Notes under the pieces: generated by a model | Database searches by the model: none | What the model was told of the DNA's origin: nothing | Seen by the model: the letters and a program-made list of their open reading frames with translations, nothing else | Program-made: the position numbers and the translations under genes | Shown: in pieces, positions 14,492-23,388 of the stretch | Position numbering within the stretch: the first letter of the stretch is position 1 | How the letters are laid out: every line of letters begins with the position of its first letter | Source of the DNA: Bacteroidota bacterium | GTDB taxonomy: Bacteria > Bacteroidota > Bacteroidia > Chitinophagales > Chitinophagaceae | Reading direction: 5' to 3' | Length of the DNA: 64,000 nucleotides | Assembly (NCBI GenBank): GCA_018267915.1 | Contig: JAFDXN010000025.1 | Span: 186,001 to 250,000, forward strand

Positions 14492-16381
14492 ATGGCTCAA
14501 TTAGTTTACTTAATACCACTCTTCCCGCTGATAGGTTTCCTTATCAATGGTATTTTCTGGAGAAAAATGCCGAAGAACATAGGCGGTATCATCGGCAGCC
14601 TTACGGTACTGGCTTCCTTTGCCATATCGCTGGGCATTTTTTTCGAAGTTAAAAGCGATTCCTTCCAGGGTCCTATAGTCGTTAATCTCTTTGAGTTCAT
14701 CAACTCCGGTAAGCTGGTGATACCATTCGCCTTCCAGGTCGATGCACTTTCATCGCTGTTCCTCTTGATAATTACCGGCGTAGGCTTCCTGATACACGTT
14801 TATTCTACTGCCTATATGCACGAGGACGAAGGCATGGTGAAATACTTTGCCTACCTCAATCTCTTCGTATTCTCCATGCTTTTGCTGGTATTGGGTGCCA
14901 ACTATCTTATCATGTTTATCGGTTGGGAAGGTGTAGGCCTTTGCTCTTACCTGCTCATCGGCTTCTGGTACAAAAACAGGGACTATACCAATGCAGCAAA
15001 AAAAGCATTCGTGATGAACCGCATCGGCGATCTTGGCTTTCTCGTAGGAATGCTGCTGATATTGTTCAATTATGGCACACTTACTTACCAGGAGTTCTTT
15101 GGCCAGCTTGGCAGCTCCCAGGTGGCGGTGAGCAACAATATGTACAACTGGATCGCCATTTGCCTCTTCATAGGCGCTACCGGTAAGAGTGCGCAGATAC
15201 CGCTCTTCACTTGGCTACCCGACGCCATGGCTGGTCCTACTCCCGTTTCTGCCCTCATCCACGCTGCTACCATGGTTACCGCCGGTATCTACATGATAGC
15301 CCGCAGCGGCGCGCTGTACAACCTGGCGCCCATGGCACTCAACATCGTTGCCATCATCGGTACGGCTACTGCTTTATTGTCAGCTTCGATAGCCATCAAA
15401 CAATACGACATTAAAAAAGTATTGGCCTACTCTACGGTTAGCCAGTTGGGCTTCATGTTCATAGCACTCGGGGTGGGAGCTTATACTACCGCAGTATTCC
15501 ATGTTATGACGCATGCCTTCTTCAAAGCACTTTTGTTCCTTGGTTCAGGTAGCGTCATACACGCTATGGGCGGCGAGCAGGACATCCGCAAGATGGGTGG
15601 CCTTGGCAAACATATGCGCGTTACGCAGATCACTTTTCTTATCGGTTGCCTTGCCATCTCCGGTATCCCCGGCCTCTCAGGCTTCTTCTCTAAAGATGAG
15701 ATACTTGCAGCGGCTTATGCACACAACCCGCTGCTTTACTACTGCGGTCTCTTTGGGGCTATGATGACTGCATTTTACATGTTCCGCTTATACTTCCTTA
15801 CCTTCCACGGTTCTTTCCGCGGCACAGAAGATCAGCACCATCATCTGCACGAGAGCCCTGCAGCCATGACCATTCCTTTGATGGTACTGGCCATACTCTC
15901 TATCGTTGGTGGTTACATCGGGCTGCCGGCAGTTATCAGCGAGCACCATGCCCTTATGGCCTTCCTGAAACCCACCGTTACCAACTTTGACCCGCGCGAA
16001 CTGGCACACAATACAGAATGGATGCTGATGGGCCTATCAACAGGCGCAGCAGTTATCATGATCATATTTGCCTTCGTCCGCACCAAGTCGCCCAACTTTA
16101 CACCAAATACCGGGCTGGCAAAAGTGCTTGAAAACAAATGGTATGTTGACGAATTATACGATGCTGTGATCGTTCGTCCGCTTAACGGCCTTGCAAAGCT
16201 GCTCGACCGTTTTGCAGAAAGAATGGGTATCGACGGCTTCGTGAATGGTGTAGGTAAATCGGTACGCTGGACAAGCGACCGTGTAAGGTTGGTGCAAAGC
16301 GGCCAGGTAGGCTCTTACATATTTGTAATGGTCATTGGCATGGCGCTATTGTTTATTTTAGGTTTTTTCTGGATCAGTTAG
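14492..16381 (+). CDS. nuoL: NADH-quinone oxidoreductase subunit L
   Basis: A 629-residue antiporter-like proton-pumping subunit with about 15-16 hydrophobic helices. The hallmark MFIGWEGVGLCSYLLIGFWY (about 142-161) carries the conserved glutamate, and KSAQIPLFTWLPDAMAGPTPVSALIHAATMV follows near 230-260. The C-terminal part has the region WYVDELYDAVIVRPL preceding the lateral helix. It is of normal length. nuoM follows after 44 bp. Confidence 0.97.
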   Translation: MAQLVYLIPLFPLIGFLINGIFWRKMPKNIGGIIGSLTVLASFAISLGIFFEVKSDSFQGPIVVNLFEFINSGKLVIPFAFQVDALSSLFLLIITGVGFLIHVYSTAYMHEDEGMVKYFAYLNLFVFSMLLLVLGANYLIMFIGWEGVGLCSYLLIGFWYKNRDYTNAAKKAFVMNRIGDLGFLVGMLLILFNYGTLTYQEFFGQLGSSQVAVSNNMYNWIAICLFIGATGKSAQIPLFTWLPDAMAGPTPVSALIHAATMVTAGIYMIARSGALYNLAPMALNIVAIIGTATALLSASIAIKQYDIKKVLAYSTVSQLGFMFIALGVGAYTTAVFHVMTHAFFKALLFLGSGSVIHAMGGEQDIRKMGGLGKHMRVTQITFLIGCLAISGIPGLSGFFSKDEILAAAYAHNPLLYYCGLFGAMMTAFYMFRLYFLTFHGSFRGTEDQHHHLHESPAAMTIPLMVLAILSIVGGYIGLPAVISEHHALMAFLKPTVTNFDPRELAHNTEWMLMGLSTGAAVIMIIFAFVRTKSPNFTPNTGLAKVLENKWYVDELYDAVIVRPLNGLAKLLDRFAERMGIDGFVNGVGKSVRWTSDRVRLVQSGQVGSYIFVMVIGMALLFILGFFWIS

Positions 16382-16425
16382 GTTAGTGCGGCCCGACGTA
16401 CAGGGGGAAAATATTGTTTTGAATT

Positions 16426-17868
16426 ATGATGTTGACATTGATCATATTGATTCCATTGCTGGCAGGCGCGCTCGCTTTTTCTGTAAAAGGAGAAGGTGTC
16501 AAAGGCCTGGCTCTGGTGAGTTCACTTATCACACTGGGCGTCAGCTGCTGGGCATCCTGTAATGCCTACACAGAGCCCTTTTCATTCAGCGTGCCATGGA
16601 TACCCTCGCTCGGTACACACTTCGCCCTGCTTGCTGATGGCATGAGCACCATGCTCTGCCTGCTTACAGCTATTGTGCTGCCCGTTGTCATCATTACCAA
16701 CTGGAACAAAACAGTCGACAAACCATGGGCTTTCTATGGCTTCATGCTGCTTTCACAGGCGGGCCTGCTCGGTGTATTCCTGGCTTCCGATGCATTACTG
16801 TTCTACTTCTTTTGGGAACTGGCACTTATTCCTGTTTACTTCCTGTGCTCACGCTGGGGCGGCGAAAGGCGCATTCCGGTTACTTTCAAGTTCTTTGTAT
16901 ACACTTTTGTAGGCAGCTTGATGATGCTGGCAGGCATTATCTACCTGGCCTCACAGACTTCCGGCCCCGATGCGTATTCATGGAATAGCATAGTTAAGGC
17001 CGGCAGCGCACTTCCTTTGCAAACGCAGCAGGTAGTATTCTGGCTCATCTTCATCGCTTTTGCTATCAAGATGCCGATATTCCCTTTCCACACATGGCAA
17101 CCCGATACTTACGAGCAATCGCCCACACCGGTTACCATCGTCCTCAGCGCGCTGATGGTGAAGATGGGCCTCTACGCAGTATTGCGCTGGTTGTTCCCTG
17201 TTCTGCCCCAGGGCGTTGCTTACTGGTCCGATACCGTAGTTATCCTCTCGATAATCGGCATCGTTTATGCTTCGTTCCTGGCTATTGTTCAAACTGACAT
17301 CAAACGCCTGGTAGCCTATTCATCTATAGCGCACATGGGCCTTATGTCGGCAGCGGCTTTCTCATCAAGCAATGTAGGCATGCACGGCATCATGGTGCAG
17401 ATGTTCAATCACGGTATCAACATCACCGGCATGTGGCTGGTAGTAAGCATGATCGAGAACCGATGGGGCACCCGCGACATGACCAAACTGGGCGGCATGG
17501 CAAATGTGGCCCCGAAAATGGCCATCGCACTGGTGATCATTTCACTGGCTAATATTGCACTGCCGCTTACCAATGGCTTCGTTGGTGAGTTCATGTTGTT
17601 CAACGGCCTGTTCTCAGGCGCATCACCCTATCATATCACCTTCATGGTCATCGCTGGTCTGGGTGTGATACTGGGCGCCATCTACACCCTGAACATGGTG
17701 CAGAAAACAGCTTATGGCGAAACCGCCGAAATGGTAATTGCCAAAGACATCACAGCAAACGAATATGTAGGACTGTTCATAATTATAGGTATCATTCTGC
17801 TGCTTGGCGTTTATCCGAAACCACTATTGGATATGACCGCAGGCATAGCGAAGATACTGGTGCCTTAA
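16426..17868 (+). CDS. nuoM: NADH-quinone oxidoreductase subunit M
   Basis: A 480-residue antiporter-like proton-pumping subunit with about 14 hydrophobic helices. The conserved helix-5 glutamate lies in FYFFWELALIPVYFLCSRWG (about 126-145). KMPIFPFHTWQPDTYEQSPTPVTIVLSALMVKMGLYA holds the lysine and proline motif of the proton channel. The ATG at 16426 directly precedes another Met codon (MTM-like start ATGATG), so the exact first residue may differ by one. Confidence 0.97.
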   Translation: MMLTLIILIPLLAGALAFSVKGEGVKGLALVSSLITLGVSCWASCNAYTEPFSFSVPWIPSLGTHFALLADGMSTMLCLLTAIVLPVVIITNWNKTVDKPWAFYGFMLLSQAGLLGVFLASDALLFYFFWELALIPVYFLCSRWGGERRIPVTFKFFVYTFVGSLMMLAGIIYLASQTSGPDAYSWNSIVKAGSALPLQTQQVVFWLIFIAFAIKMPIFPFHTWQPDTYEQSPTPVTIVLSALMVKMGLYAVLRWLFPVLPQGVAYWSDTVVILSIIGIVYASFLAIVQTDIKRLVAYSSIAHMGLMSAAAFSSSNVGMHGIMVQMFNHGINITGMWLVVSMIENRWGTRDMTKLGGMANVAPKMAIALVIISLANIALPLTNGFVGEFMLFNGLFSGASPYHITFMVIAGLGVILGAIYTLNMVQKTAYGETAEMVIAKDITANEYVGLFIIIGIILLLGVYPKPLLDMTAGIAKILVP

Positions 17869-17947
17869 CGAACAGCTTATTGAATAAAATAACTAATAAA
17901 ACAAAACGGGCTAGTAAGCGTAAGCTTGTAAATCCCGGTTCTGAAAT

Positions 17948-19330
17948 ATGAAAGCAATTATTGCTGCTACAATATTTGGTATCCTTCTCATGTTTGTCAG
18001 CTTGATGATGAAGGATAAAAAGGCGATAGCCAGCCTGGCTGTTGTGGCCCTGTTCGTCTTGTTTGGCGTCAACCTTTGGGACCTTATCCAGAGTCCTGCG
18101 GGCTCTTCACAGACCTATTTCAATAATATGCTCAACGTGAGCTATTACGGCCAGCTCTTCAATACCCTGATGACGGGCTGCACACTTCTATACGCACTTT
18201 TGGTGAGTAAAGAGATACAAAAGGTGGGCGCACACGTAGCAGAGTATTTCGCACTGATATTCTTTATCCTCGTTGGTGTTTATCTCTTGTCTAGTTACAA
18301 CAACCTGCTGATGCTCTTCCTCGGCATCGAGATCATGTCGATACCGCAATACATCCTTGCTGGCAGCGATAAGCGCAACCTGAAAAGCAGCGAAGCCTCA
18401 CTAAAGTATTTCCTCATGGGCGCCTTCTCTACAGGCATACTGCTGATGGGTATCACATTGCTTTACGGTGCCACAGGTTCATTCAGCCTGGCGGGCCTCA
18501 GCTTCCTGCAGGCCAATACTATCAATGCCATGGCAGTAGCCGGCATCCTCTTCATTATGATGGCCCTCGGCTTTAAAGTTTCCGCAGCCCCCATGCACAT
18601 GTGGACACCGGATGTATACGATGGGGCACCTACTCCATTTACTGCCTATATGGCTACAGTGGTGAAAGCTGCGGCCTTCATAGCCTTCATGCAGCTCTTC
18701 CGCTTCTCATTTGGTAATGTCAGCAATACCTGGATGATGGTACTCGCTGTCATAACAGCCATCACGCTGTTTGTCGGCAATATCACTGCCGTATTCCAGC
18801 AGAGCGTTAAGCGTATGCTGGCTTACTCTTCAATAGCACAGGCCGGCTTTATGCTTTTTGCCGTGCTGGCTTCCAACACCGCCGCTGCCAATCATGGTAT
18901 GCTCATTTACGCAGTAGCTTACAGCGTCGGCACCATAGGCATCTTCACCGTGCTCATGAAGCTGAAAGATTATACCTACGACGGTTTCAATGGCTTGGCT
19001 CAAAAAGAACCTTTACTAGCCTTCGTAGCTACCATATTTTTACTCTCGCTGGCAGGTATCCCGCTCACCGGTGGTTTTATGGCAAAGTACTATGTTGTAA
19101 TGGCCGCAGTGCAGCAGGGCAACCTGATGTGGCTGGTAATATTTGCACTGCTCATGGCCGCTGTCAGTGTTTACTATTACTTCCGTGTCATCATTGCTAT
19201 GTACTTCAAGCAGGGCGATGCAGAGCTGAGCTCCGAAGTAACAGGTGGCGATAAATTCATGCTGATCCTTACGTGCCTGCTGGTTATTCTACTTGGTGTT
19301 GCACCGCAATTATTCCTGGCTGGTATCTAA
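17948..19330 (+). CDS. nuoN: NADH-quinone oxidoreductase subunit N
   Basis: A 460-residue antiporter-like subunit, the last of the complex I operon, with about 14 hydrophobic helices. The conserved glutamate is in LLMLFLGIEIMSIPQYIL (about 120-137), and the channel motif is KVSAAPMHMWTPDVYDGAPTPFTAYMATVVKAAAF. It follows a 79-bp gap that contains an imperfect GGG...CCC hairpin. A strong terminator lies 18 bp after its stop. Confidence 0.97.
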   Translation: MKAIIAATIFGILLMFVSLMMKDKKAIASLAVVALFVLFGVNLWDLIQSPAGSSQTYFNNMLNVSYYGQLFNTLMTGCTLLYALLVSKEIQKVGAHVAEYFALIFFILVGVYLLSSYNNLLMLFLGIEIMSIPQYILAGSDKRNLKSSEASLKYFLMGAFSTGILLMGITLLYGATGSFSLAGLSFLQANTINAMAVAGILFIMMALGFKVSAAPMHMWTPDVYDGAPTPFTAYMATVVKAAAFIAFMQLFRFSFGNVSNTWMMVLAVITAITLFVGNITAVFQQSVKRMLAYSSIAQAGFMLFAVLASNTAAANHGMLIYAVAYSVGTIGIFTVLMKLKDYTYDGFNGLAQKEPLLAFVATIFLLSLAGIPLTGGFMAKYYVVMAAVQQGNLMWLVIFALLMAAVSVYYYFRVIIAMYFKQGDAELSSEVTGGDKFMLILTCLLVILLGVAPQLFLAGI

Positions 19331-19347
19331 AAATATATTTCTTATTA

Positions 19348-19379
19348 AAACGGCCCACAGATCACTCTGTGGGCCGTTT
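19348..19379. terminator. Bidirectional intrinsic terminator after nuoN
   Basis: A perfect 13-bp stem (AAACGGCCCACAG pairing with CTGTGGGCCGTTT) has a 6-nt loop. A-tracts and T-tracts on the two sides let it serve both the nuo operon on the plus strand and the convergent gene at 19410-20225. Confidence 0.9.
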
Positions 19380-19409
19380 CATTTACTAAAGCGTGATCTG
19401 CTTTTTTTA

Positions 19410-20225
19410 CTATGCTCCGCCTATCCTGATGCCTATACACAGTGGATGCTGGTCGAGCGCGGTCTTTTGCAATGATGTCAGCTGGTAGCTCACATACAAT
19501 CTCAAATATCCTTCCACACCTATCTCCCCGGTTACACAGCTGTTGAAATCATTAAAGTTGAAGCTGTCATGATTTTTCTGTTTGCCGCGTTCGCCCGATA
19601 TCTGCTTGGTCCAGGAGCTCAGCCTGTAACCTCCGGTGATTCCTGCACCGTATACTAACCATGCTTTAGGTGCAAGCTTTGTCTTTAAAGTAAAGCCCAA
19701 CGGCACACTTAAATAGGTAAAGCCGAGCTTATTCTTGCCGAAACTCACGGTATCCATAAACACTTCGGGCTGAGTATTGTTCAGGTAGCTGATGTCCTTG
19801 GTAAACCTGAAATTATACATCTGCAATCCGACACCGCTGTAGAAGTACAGCTTTTGATGCTCAGTCTTTACAGGACGCCATTTCACGAGCACCGGCCATA
19901 CATTTACGTTGATCGACTTGCCATTTTGCAGGCTGAAGAGATCGCTGTTTTTCTGGTCACCGGGCACTTTTAAAAAATTCTGTGTAGCAGCATTGCTGTA
20001 TACAGTCTTGTCTTGAAGGGTATTTACACCGATATCCACTACTCCTATCTCCACATCAAATGGTTGTTCTACATGCGGGCTATCCGCTTTGCCCACTGTA
20101 AAGCCGTCCGGGCCAAAGCTCAGCTCAGTGCTCTTTTTCTTGTGGTTGGCGGTGTCTGACTTTTCTTGTCCGTGGGCTGCGCTGAACAACATAGTTACAG
20201 CCAGCAAGCAATATATCGTTTTCAT
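19410..20225 (-). CDS. Predicted outer-membrane beta-barrel protein
   Basis: A 271-residue protein with a signal peptide (residues 1-19, ending AAHG-QEKS). The mature part has alternating beta-strand segments such as LYFYSGVGLQMYNFRF, KLGFTYLSVPLGFTLKTKL, WLVYGAGITGGYRLS and the closing LRLYVSYQLTSL, and ends in IRIGGA. This is the pattern of PorT/OmpW-like small barrels of Bacteroidota. It follows an anti-sigma-like gene and an ECF sigma gene on the same strand (13-bp gap), so it may be a target or sensor of that pair. No precise function is recognised. Confidence 0.65.
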   Translation of the reverse strand: MKTIYCLLAVTMLFSAAHGQEKSDTANHKKKSTELSFGPDGFTVGKADSPHVEQPFDVEIGVVDIGVNTLQDKTVYSNAATQNFLKVPGDQKNSDLFSLQNGKSINVNVWPVLVKWRPVKTEHQKLYFYSGVGLQMYNFRFTKDISYLNNTQPEVFMDTVSFGKNKLGFTYLSVPLGFTLKTKLAPKAWLVYGAGITGGYRLSSWTKQISGERGKQKNHDSFNFNDFNSCVTGEIGVEGYLRLYVSYQLTSLQKTALDQHPLCIGIRIGGA

Positions 20226-20238
20226 TGTTTCGTGTTTT

Positions 20239-21051
20239 TTAGAATCTTACTACAAATAGTTCTTTGTTTCCCAGCCTTACGGACAGGTCAGTATTTTTAA
20301 TATTGTCTGTGATACTTTTTACCTTTTCAATTTTGTTGCTTACAGCAGACGCAATAGTGTTGATGCCCTCCTGCTTAATGGGCAGTCGCGCCAGTAGGCC
20401 CTTATTAATATCATCGCTTTCTTCGTCCTGCGATTCAGGCAGTTGAACTGCAGGTACGCTTACGTCGATAGTCCTGGGTACAGCGCTCACAGCCACACCT
20501 GCCATAGGCTTTAGGTGGGCCACTTCAATGCCCGCCAGGCTTTCGCGTTGCACCTCGGTCTTTGTCTGTTTCAGCACATCGTGATGGGTCTTTGGTCTTA
20601 AGGCCGGCACAATTTTCTTCCGCTCCGGTCCTGGCTGATCGTTACCGGCCACCGCTTCCCTCACCGGTTCTTGTTTTCTTGTGAATGTGTCCGTAGGGGC
20701 TGTCGTGTTAATTGTGTTATTGTTTATCTGCACTACAGTGATATTGGTTGTATTCGGCTGCAGCCATTTCCATACGCCAAATCCCACTAGAGCAACTACT
20801 GCAGCCGCAGCGGCCAAGTTGCGCCATTGCAGCAGCAGCACTACTCTCGCCGGCTTTCTCAGCAGCTGCTCTTTCCCTGCATACACCATGCCCGTCTCGG
20901 GCTGCACCTTTGTGGTCATATAGAGCTCTAGCTCCTTTCGCACCTCCGGGTGCTCGGCCACGAAAGCCTCCAGTGCCTTTTCCTCAGCCTCGCTCAGCTC
21001 GCCGTCGGCGTGCAGCAGCAAGTACTCCTCGTAGTTCTCCATTGTCACCAT
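20239..21051 (-). CDS. Membrane-anchored anti-sigma-like protein
   Basis: A 270-residue protein. The cytoplasmic N-terminus (ENYEEYLLLHADGELSEAEEKALEAFV) looks like the short helical anti-sigma domain of Bacteroidota, without a zinc-binding HxxxCxxC. One hydrophobic helix lies at about 76-94 (NLAAAAAVVALVGFGVWKW). A long low-complexity periplasmic part follows. It lies 10 bp downstream of an ECF sigma gene, which supports an anti-sigma role. An alternative start at 21042 (MENYEE) is equally possible. The periplasmic signal it reads is unknown. Confidence 0.65.
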   Translation of the reverse strand: MVTMENYEEYLLLHADGELSEAEEKALEAFVAEHPEVRKELELYMTTKVQPETGMVYAGKEQLLRKPARVVLLLQWRNLAAAAAVVALVGFGVWKWLQPNTTNITVVQINNNTINTTAPTDTFTRKQEPVREAVAGNDQPGPERKKIVPALRPKTHHDVLKQTKTEVQRESLAGIEVAHLKPMAGVAVSAVPRTIDVSVPAVQLPESQDEESDDINKGLLARLPIKQEGINTIASAVSNKIEKVKSITDNIKNTDLSVRLGNKELFVVRF

Positions 21052-21061
21052 AGCGCTGTTT

Positions 21062-21544
21062 TTATATAATATGCTCCACTTTTACCAGGTACTCCTTTAG
21101 GGTTTTCCGCGCGCGGTGCAGGTACACTTTCACCTGGCTGTCGTTCAGTCCCGTGATCCGGGCTATCTCTTCATAGCTATAACCTTCATGGTCTTTTAGC
21201 AGCACCAGTGCCCTTGCCTGCTCATCCAGTTGTGCCAGCGCGCGCTCCAGCACTCGTTTCAGGTCAGGGTTCCCGGGTCCTATACTATCATGCTGCTCGG
21301 GTACTTCATTAAAGCTGATCCTCCTTTTTTTCCTGTAGTTGTCTACCGACTGCCTGTAGGCCACCTGGAACAGGAAGGACTTCGCTTTCTCCCGCATCAC
21401 GTCTTTCCGTTTTTGCCATAGCACTTCGAAGCTGTTCTGTACAATGTCACGCGCATCTTCCTCGTGCCCTGTGCACTTGCAGGCAAATCGAAAAAGAGGG
21501 TCGGCCCATTGATGTACGCATGCATTGTAATCATTAAGCTCCAT
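21062..21544 (-). CDS. ECF-type RNA polymerase sigma factor
   Basis: A 160-residue sigma-70 family protein with region 2 (RFACKCTGHEEDARDIVQNSFEVLWQKR, then KSFLFQVAYRQSVDNYRKKRR) and region 4 (LDEQARALVLLKDHEGYSYEEIARITGLNDSQVKVYLHRARKTLKEYL). Regions 1 and 3 are absent, as in ECF factors. It leads a three-gene set with the anti-sigma-like and barrel genes, and is divergent from the pseudouridine synthase gene at 21696. The promoter it recognises is not known. Confidence 0.9.
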   Translation of the reverse strand: MELNDYNACVHQWADPLFRFACKCTGHEEDARDIVQNSFEVLWQKRKDVMREKAKSFLFQVAYRQSVDNYRKKRRISFNEVPEQHDSIGPGNPDLKRVLERALAQLDEQARALVLLKDHEGYSYEEIARITGLNDSQVKVYLHRARKTLKEYLVKVEHII

Positions 21545-21678
21545 TCCTAAGTATATCGTGGCGACAGTATAAAAGTTACAAATTGACTAAAAAAGTGTCA
21601 ATGCCTTCAAAGAACGCAAAACTACCTACCAAATTCTGGCGGTCGAAATCTATTAAATCGTGTTCCCGCTATTAATTG

Positions 21679-21686
21679 TACCTTTG
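21679..21686 (+). promoter_or_regulatory. -7 element of the pseudouridine synthase gene
   Basis: TACCTTTG at 21679-21686 fits TAnnTTTG; no good TTG is seen 19-21 bp upstream. Initiation would fall close to the ATG at 21696, giving an almost leaderless mRNA. This also argues against the longer frame beginning at 21660. Confidence 0.6.
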
Positions 21687-21695
21687 CCGATTGTT

Positions 21696-23387
21696 ATGGA
21701 AAAAAGACCTTCTTCCGGCTCCCCTAAAAAGACCGGTTCAAAAAACACATATAAAAAACCCGCGGGCCGTAAGTTTGATGGTCCGGCGGGTAAGTTTTCT
21801 AAAAAGAAGGACGATGGCGAGCGTTCGGGCAAGCCTTTTAGAAAAAGCGCAGATTCCGGCGACCGGCCATTTAAAAAACGTTTCGACGACGGCGACAAGC
21901 CCAGGCGCAGCTTTGGCGATGACAGGCCGGCAAAACCATTCGGAAAAAAGTTCGATAGCAGCGACAGGCCGAAACGCTCTTACGGTGAAGGGAAACCCGA
22001 ACGCAGTTTCGACAAGCCTTTTAAAAAGAAATTCGATAACGAAGACAGACCAAAACGCACCTACGGCGAAGGCAAACCTGAACGCAAATTCGATAAGCCT
22101 TTTAAAAAGAAATTTGAAAACGACGACAGGCCAAAACGTACCTACGGTGAAGGGAAACCTGAACGCAGTTTCGACAAGCCTTTCAAAAAGAAATTCGATA
22201 ACGACGACAGGCCGAAGCGCTCCTATGGAGAACAGAAACCCGACCGCAAGTTCGACAAGCCCTTCGGGAAAAAGTTCGACAAAGACGACAAGCCAAAGCG
22301 CTCTTTTGATAGCGATCGGCCGAAAAGGAACTTTGACGATAATGATAAGCCCGCAAGGAGCTTTGGTGCGAAGGGAACAAAGAACGCCGGGAAGCCTGCA
22401 GAGAAAAAGAAGTTTGGCGACGATATCTTCAAGCGCGAACCGAAGAAAGATGTAGTGGAAAAAACAGTCAGCGAGCTCGAAGGGTTTAGCAAATCGCTGG
22501 ATGACGATATGCCGATTCGAGGCTTCATTGCCGATGCCAGCAAGGAGCGAAAGCCCAAAACAGGCAAGAAAAAGGTCGATACCGAGAAGACCATGAAGAA
22601 GTTCGAGGAAATGGAAGAACAGGACGAACTCGAGGCGGGGGAAGAAGGCGAAGACACAGAAAAGGTCGAAAAAACGGGCGACCTCATGCCGCTCAATAAA
22701 TATATCGCGCACAGCGGCGAATGCAGCCGTCGCGATGCTGCCGAGATGGTGAAGAAGGGAAAGGTGAAAGTGAACGGTGAGCTCATTATGGATCCCGGAT
22801 ATAAGGTATCTCCCGACGATAAGGTAACGATTGCAGGCAAGAAGCTTAAACTGCAAAAGGACCTTGTTTATGTATTGCTTAATAAGCCCAAAGACTTCAT
22901 CACTACTACCGATGATCCTGAGGGTCGTCGCACCGTTATGGACCTGGTAACCGGCGTCGACGAGCGCCTTTATCCCGTTGGCAGGCTCGATAGGCACACC
23001 ACCGGTTTGATATTGTTAACGAACGATGGCGACCTTGCCCAAAAGCTTTCCCATCCCAGCTACCAGATGAAAAAGGTTTACCAGGTCACACTCGATAAGG
23101 CACTTACTAAGGCCGACTTCGAGAAGATCATGGCTGGCCTTGAACTGGAGGACGGTCCGGCTGTGGTGGACGAAATGGCCTACCTCGAGAAAAAGAACGA
23201 GCTTGGCCTTGAGATTCACAGTGGTAAGAACCGTATCGTCCGTCGCATATTCGAGTCCCTGGGCTACAGCGTCGAGAAGCTCGACCGTGTGATGTACGCC
23301 GGCCTCACTAAGAAAAACCTGCCTCGCGGCAAGTGGCGCCTCCTTACCGACAGGGAGATCATTCATCTAAAGCATTTCAAAAGCTAG
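21696..23387 (+). CDS. RsuA/RluB-family pseudouridine synthase with long charged repeat N-terminus
   Basis: A 564-residue protein. Residues 1-240 are a low-complexity Lys/Asp/Arg/Phe region with five 27-residue repeats (about 80-214). A spacer rich in Glu and Lys follows. The S4 RNA-binding domain starts at about residue 330 (NKYIAHSGECSRRDAAEMV, KVKVNGELI). The catalytic pseudouridine synthase domain has VGRLDRHTTGLILLTNDG with the nucleophilic Asp, and KNRIVRRIFESLGY. It isomerises a uridine in rRNA, likely 23S. The amidohydrolase gene follows after one base. Confidence 0.9.
   Translation: MEKRPSSGSPKKTGSKNTYKKPAGRKFDGPAGKFSKKKDDGERSGKPFRKSADSGDRPFKKRFDDGDKPRRSFGDDRPAKPFGKKFDSSDRPKRSYGEGKPERSFDKPFKKKFDNEDRPKRTYGEGKPERKFDKPFKKKFENDDRPKRTYGEGKPERSFDKPFKKKFDNDDRPKRSYGEQKPDRKFDKPFGKKFDKDDKPKRSFDSDRPKRNFDDNDKPARSFGAKGTKNAGKPAEKKKFGDDIFKREPKKDVVEKTVSELEGFSKSLDDDMPIRGFIADASKERKPKTGKKKVDTEKTMKKFEEMEEQDELEAGEEGEDTEKVEKTGDLMPLNKYIAHSGECSRRDAAEMVKKGKVKVNGELIMDPGYKVSPDDKVTIAGKKLKLQKDLVYVLLNKPKDFITTTDDPEGRRTVMDLVTGVDERLYPVGRLDRHTTGLILLTNDGDLAQKLSHPSYQMKKVYQVTLDKALTKADFEKIMAGLELEDGPAVVDEMAYLEKKNELGLEIHSGKNRIVRRIFESLGYSVEKLDRVMYAGLTKKNLPRGKWRLLTDREIIHLKHFKS
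21933..22337 (+). repeat. Five tandem 81-bp coding repeats
   Basis: Five units of 27 codons encode the pattern KPF-K-KKFD-xxDRPKR-S/T-Y-GE-x-KPxR-S/K-FD. They are imperfect at DNA level but in phase, so copy number could vary without loss of frame. They form the disordered, positively charged arm of the pseudouridine synthase. Confidence 0.85.
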
Positions 23388-23388
23388 T

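Noticed and set aside
21738..22997. A 419-codon minus-strand frame opposite the pseudouridine synthase gene
   Set aside because: It follows from the low-complexity Lys/Asp/Phe repeats read in antisense, has no recognised family, and the plus strand has a clear S4 and catalytic domain.
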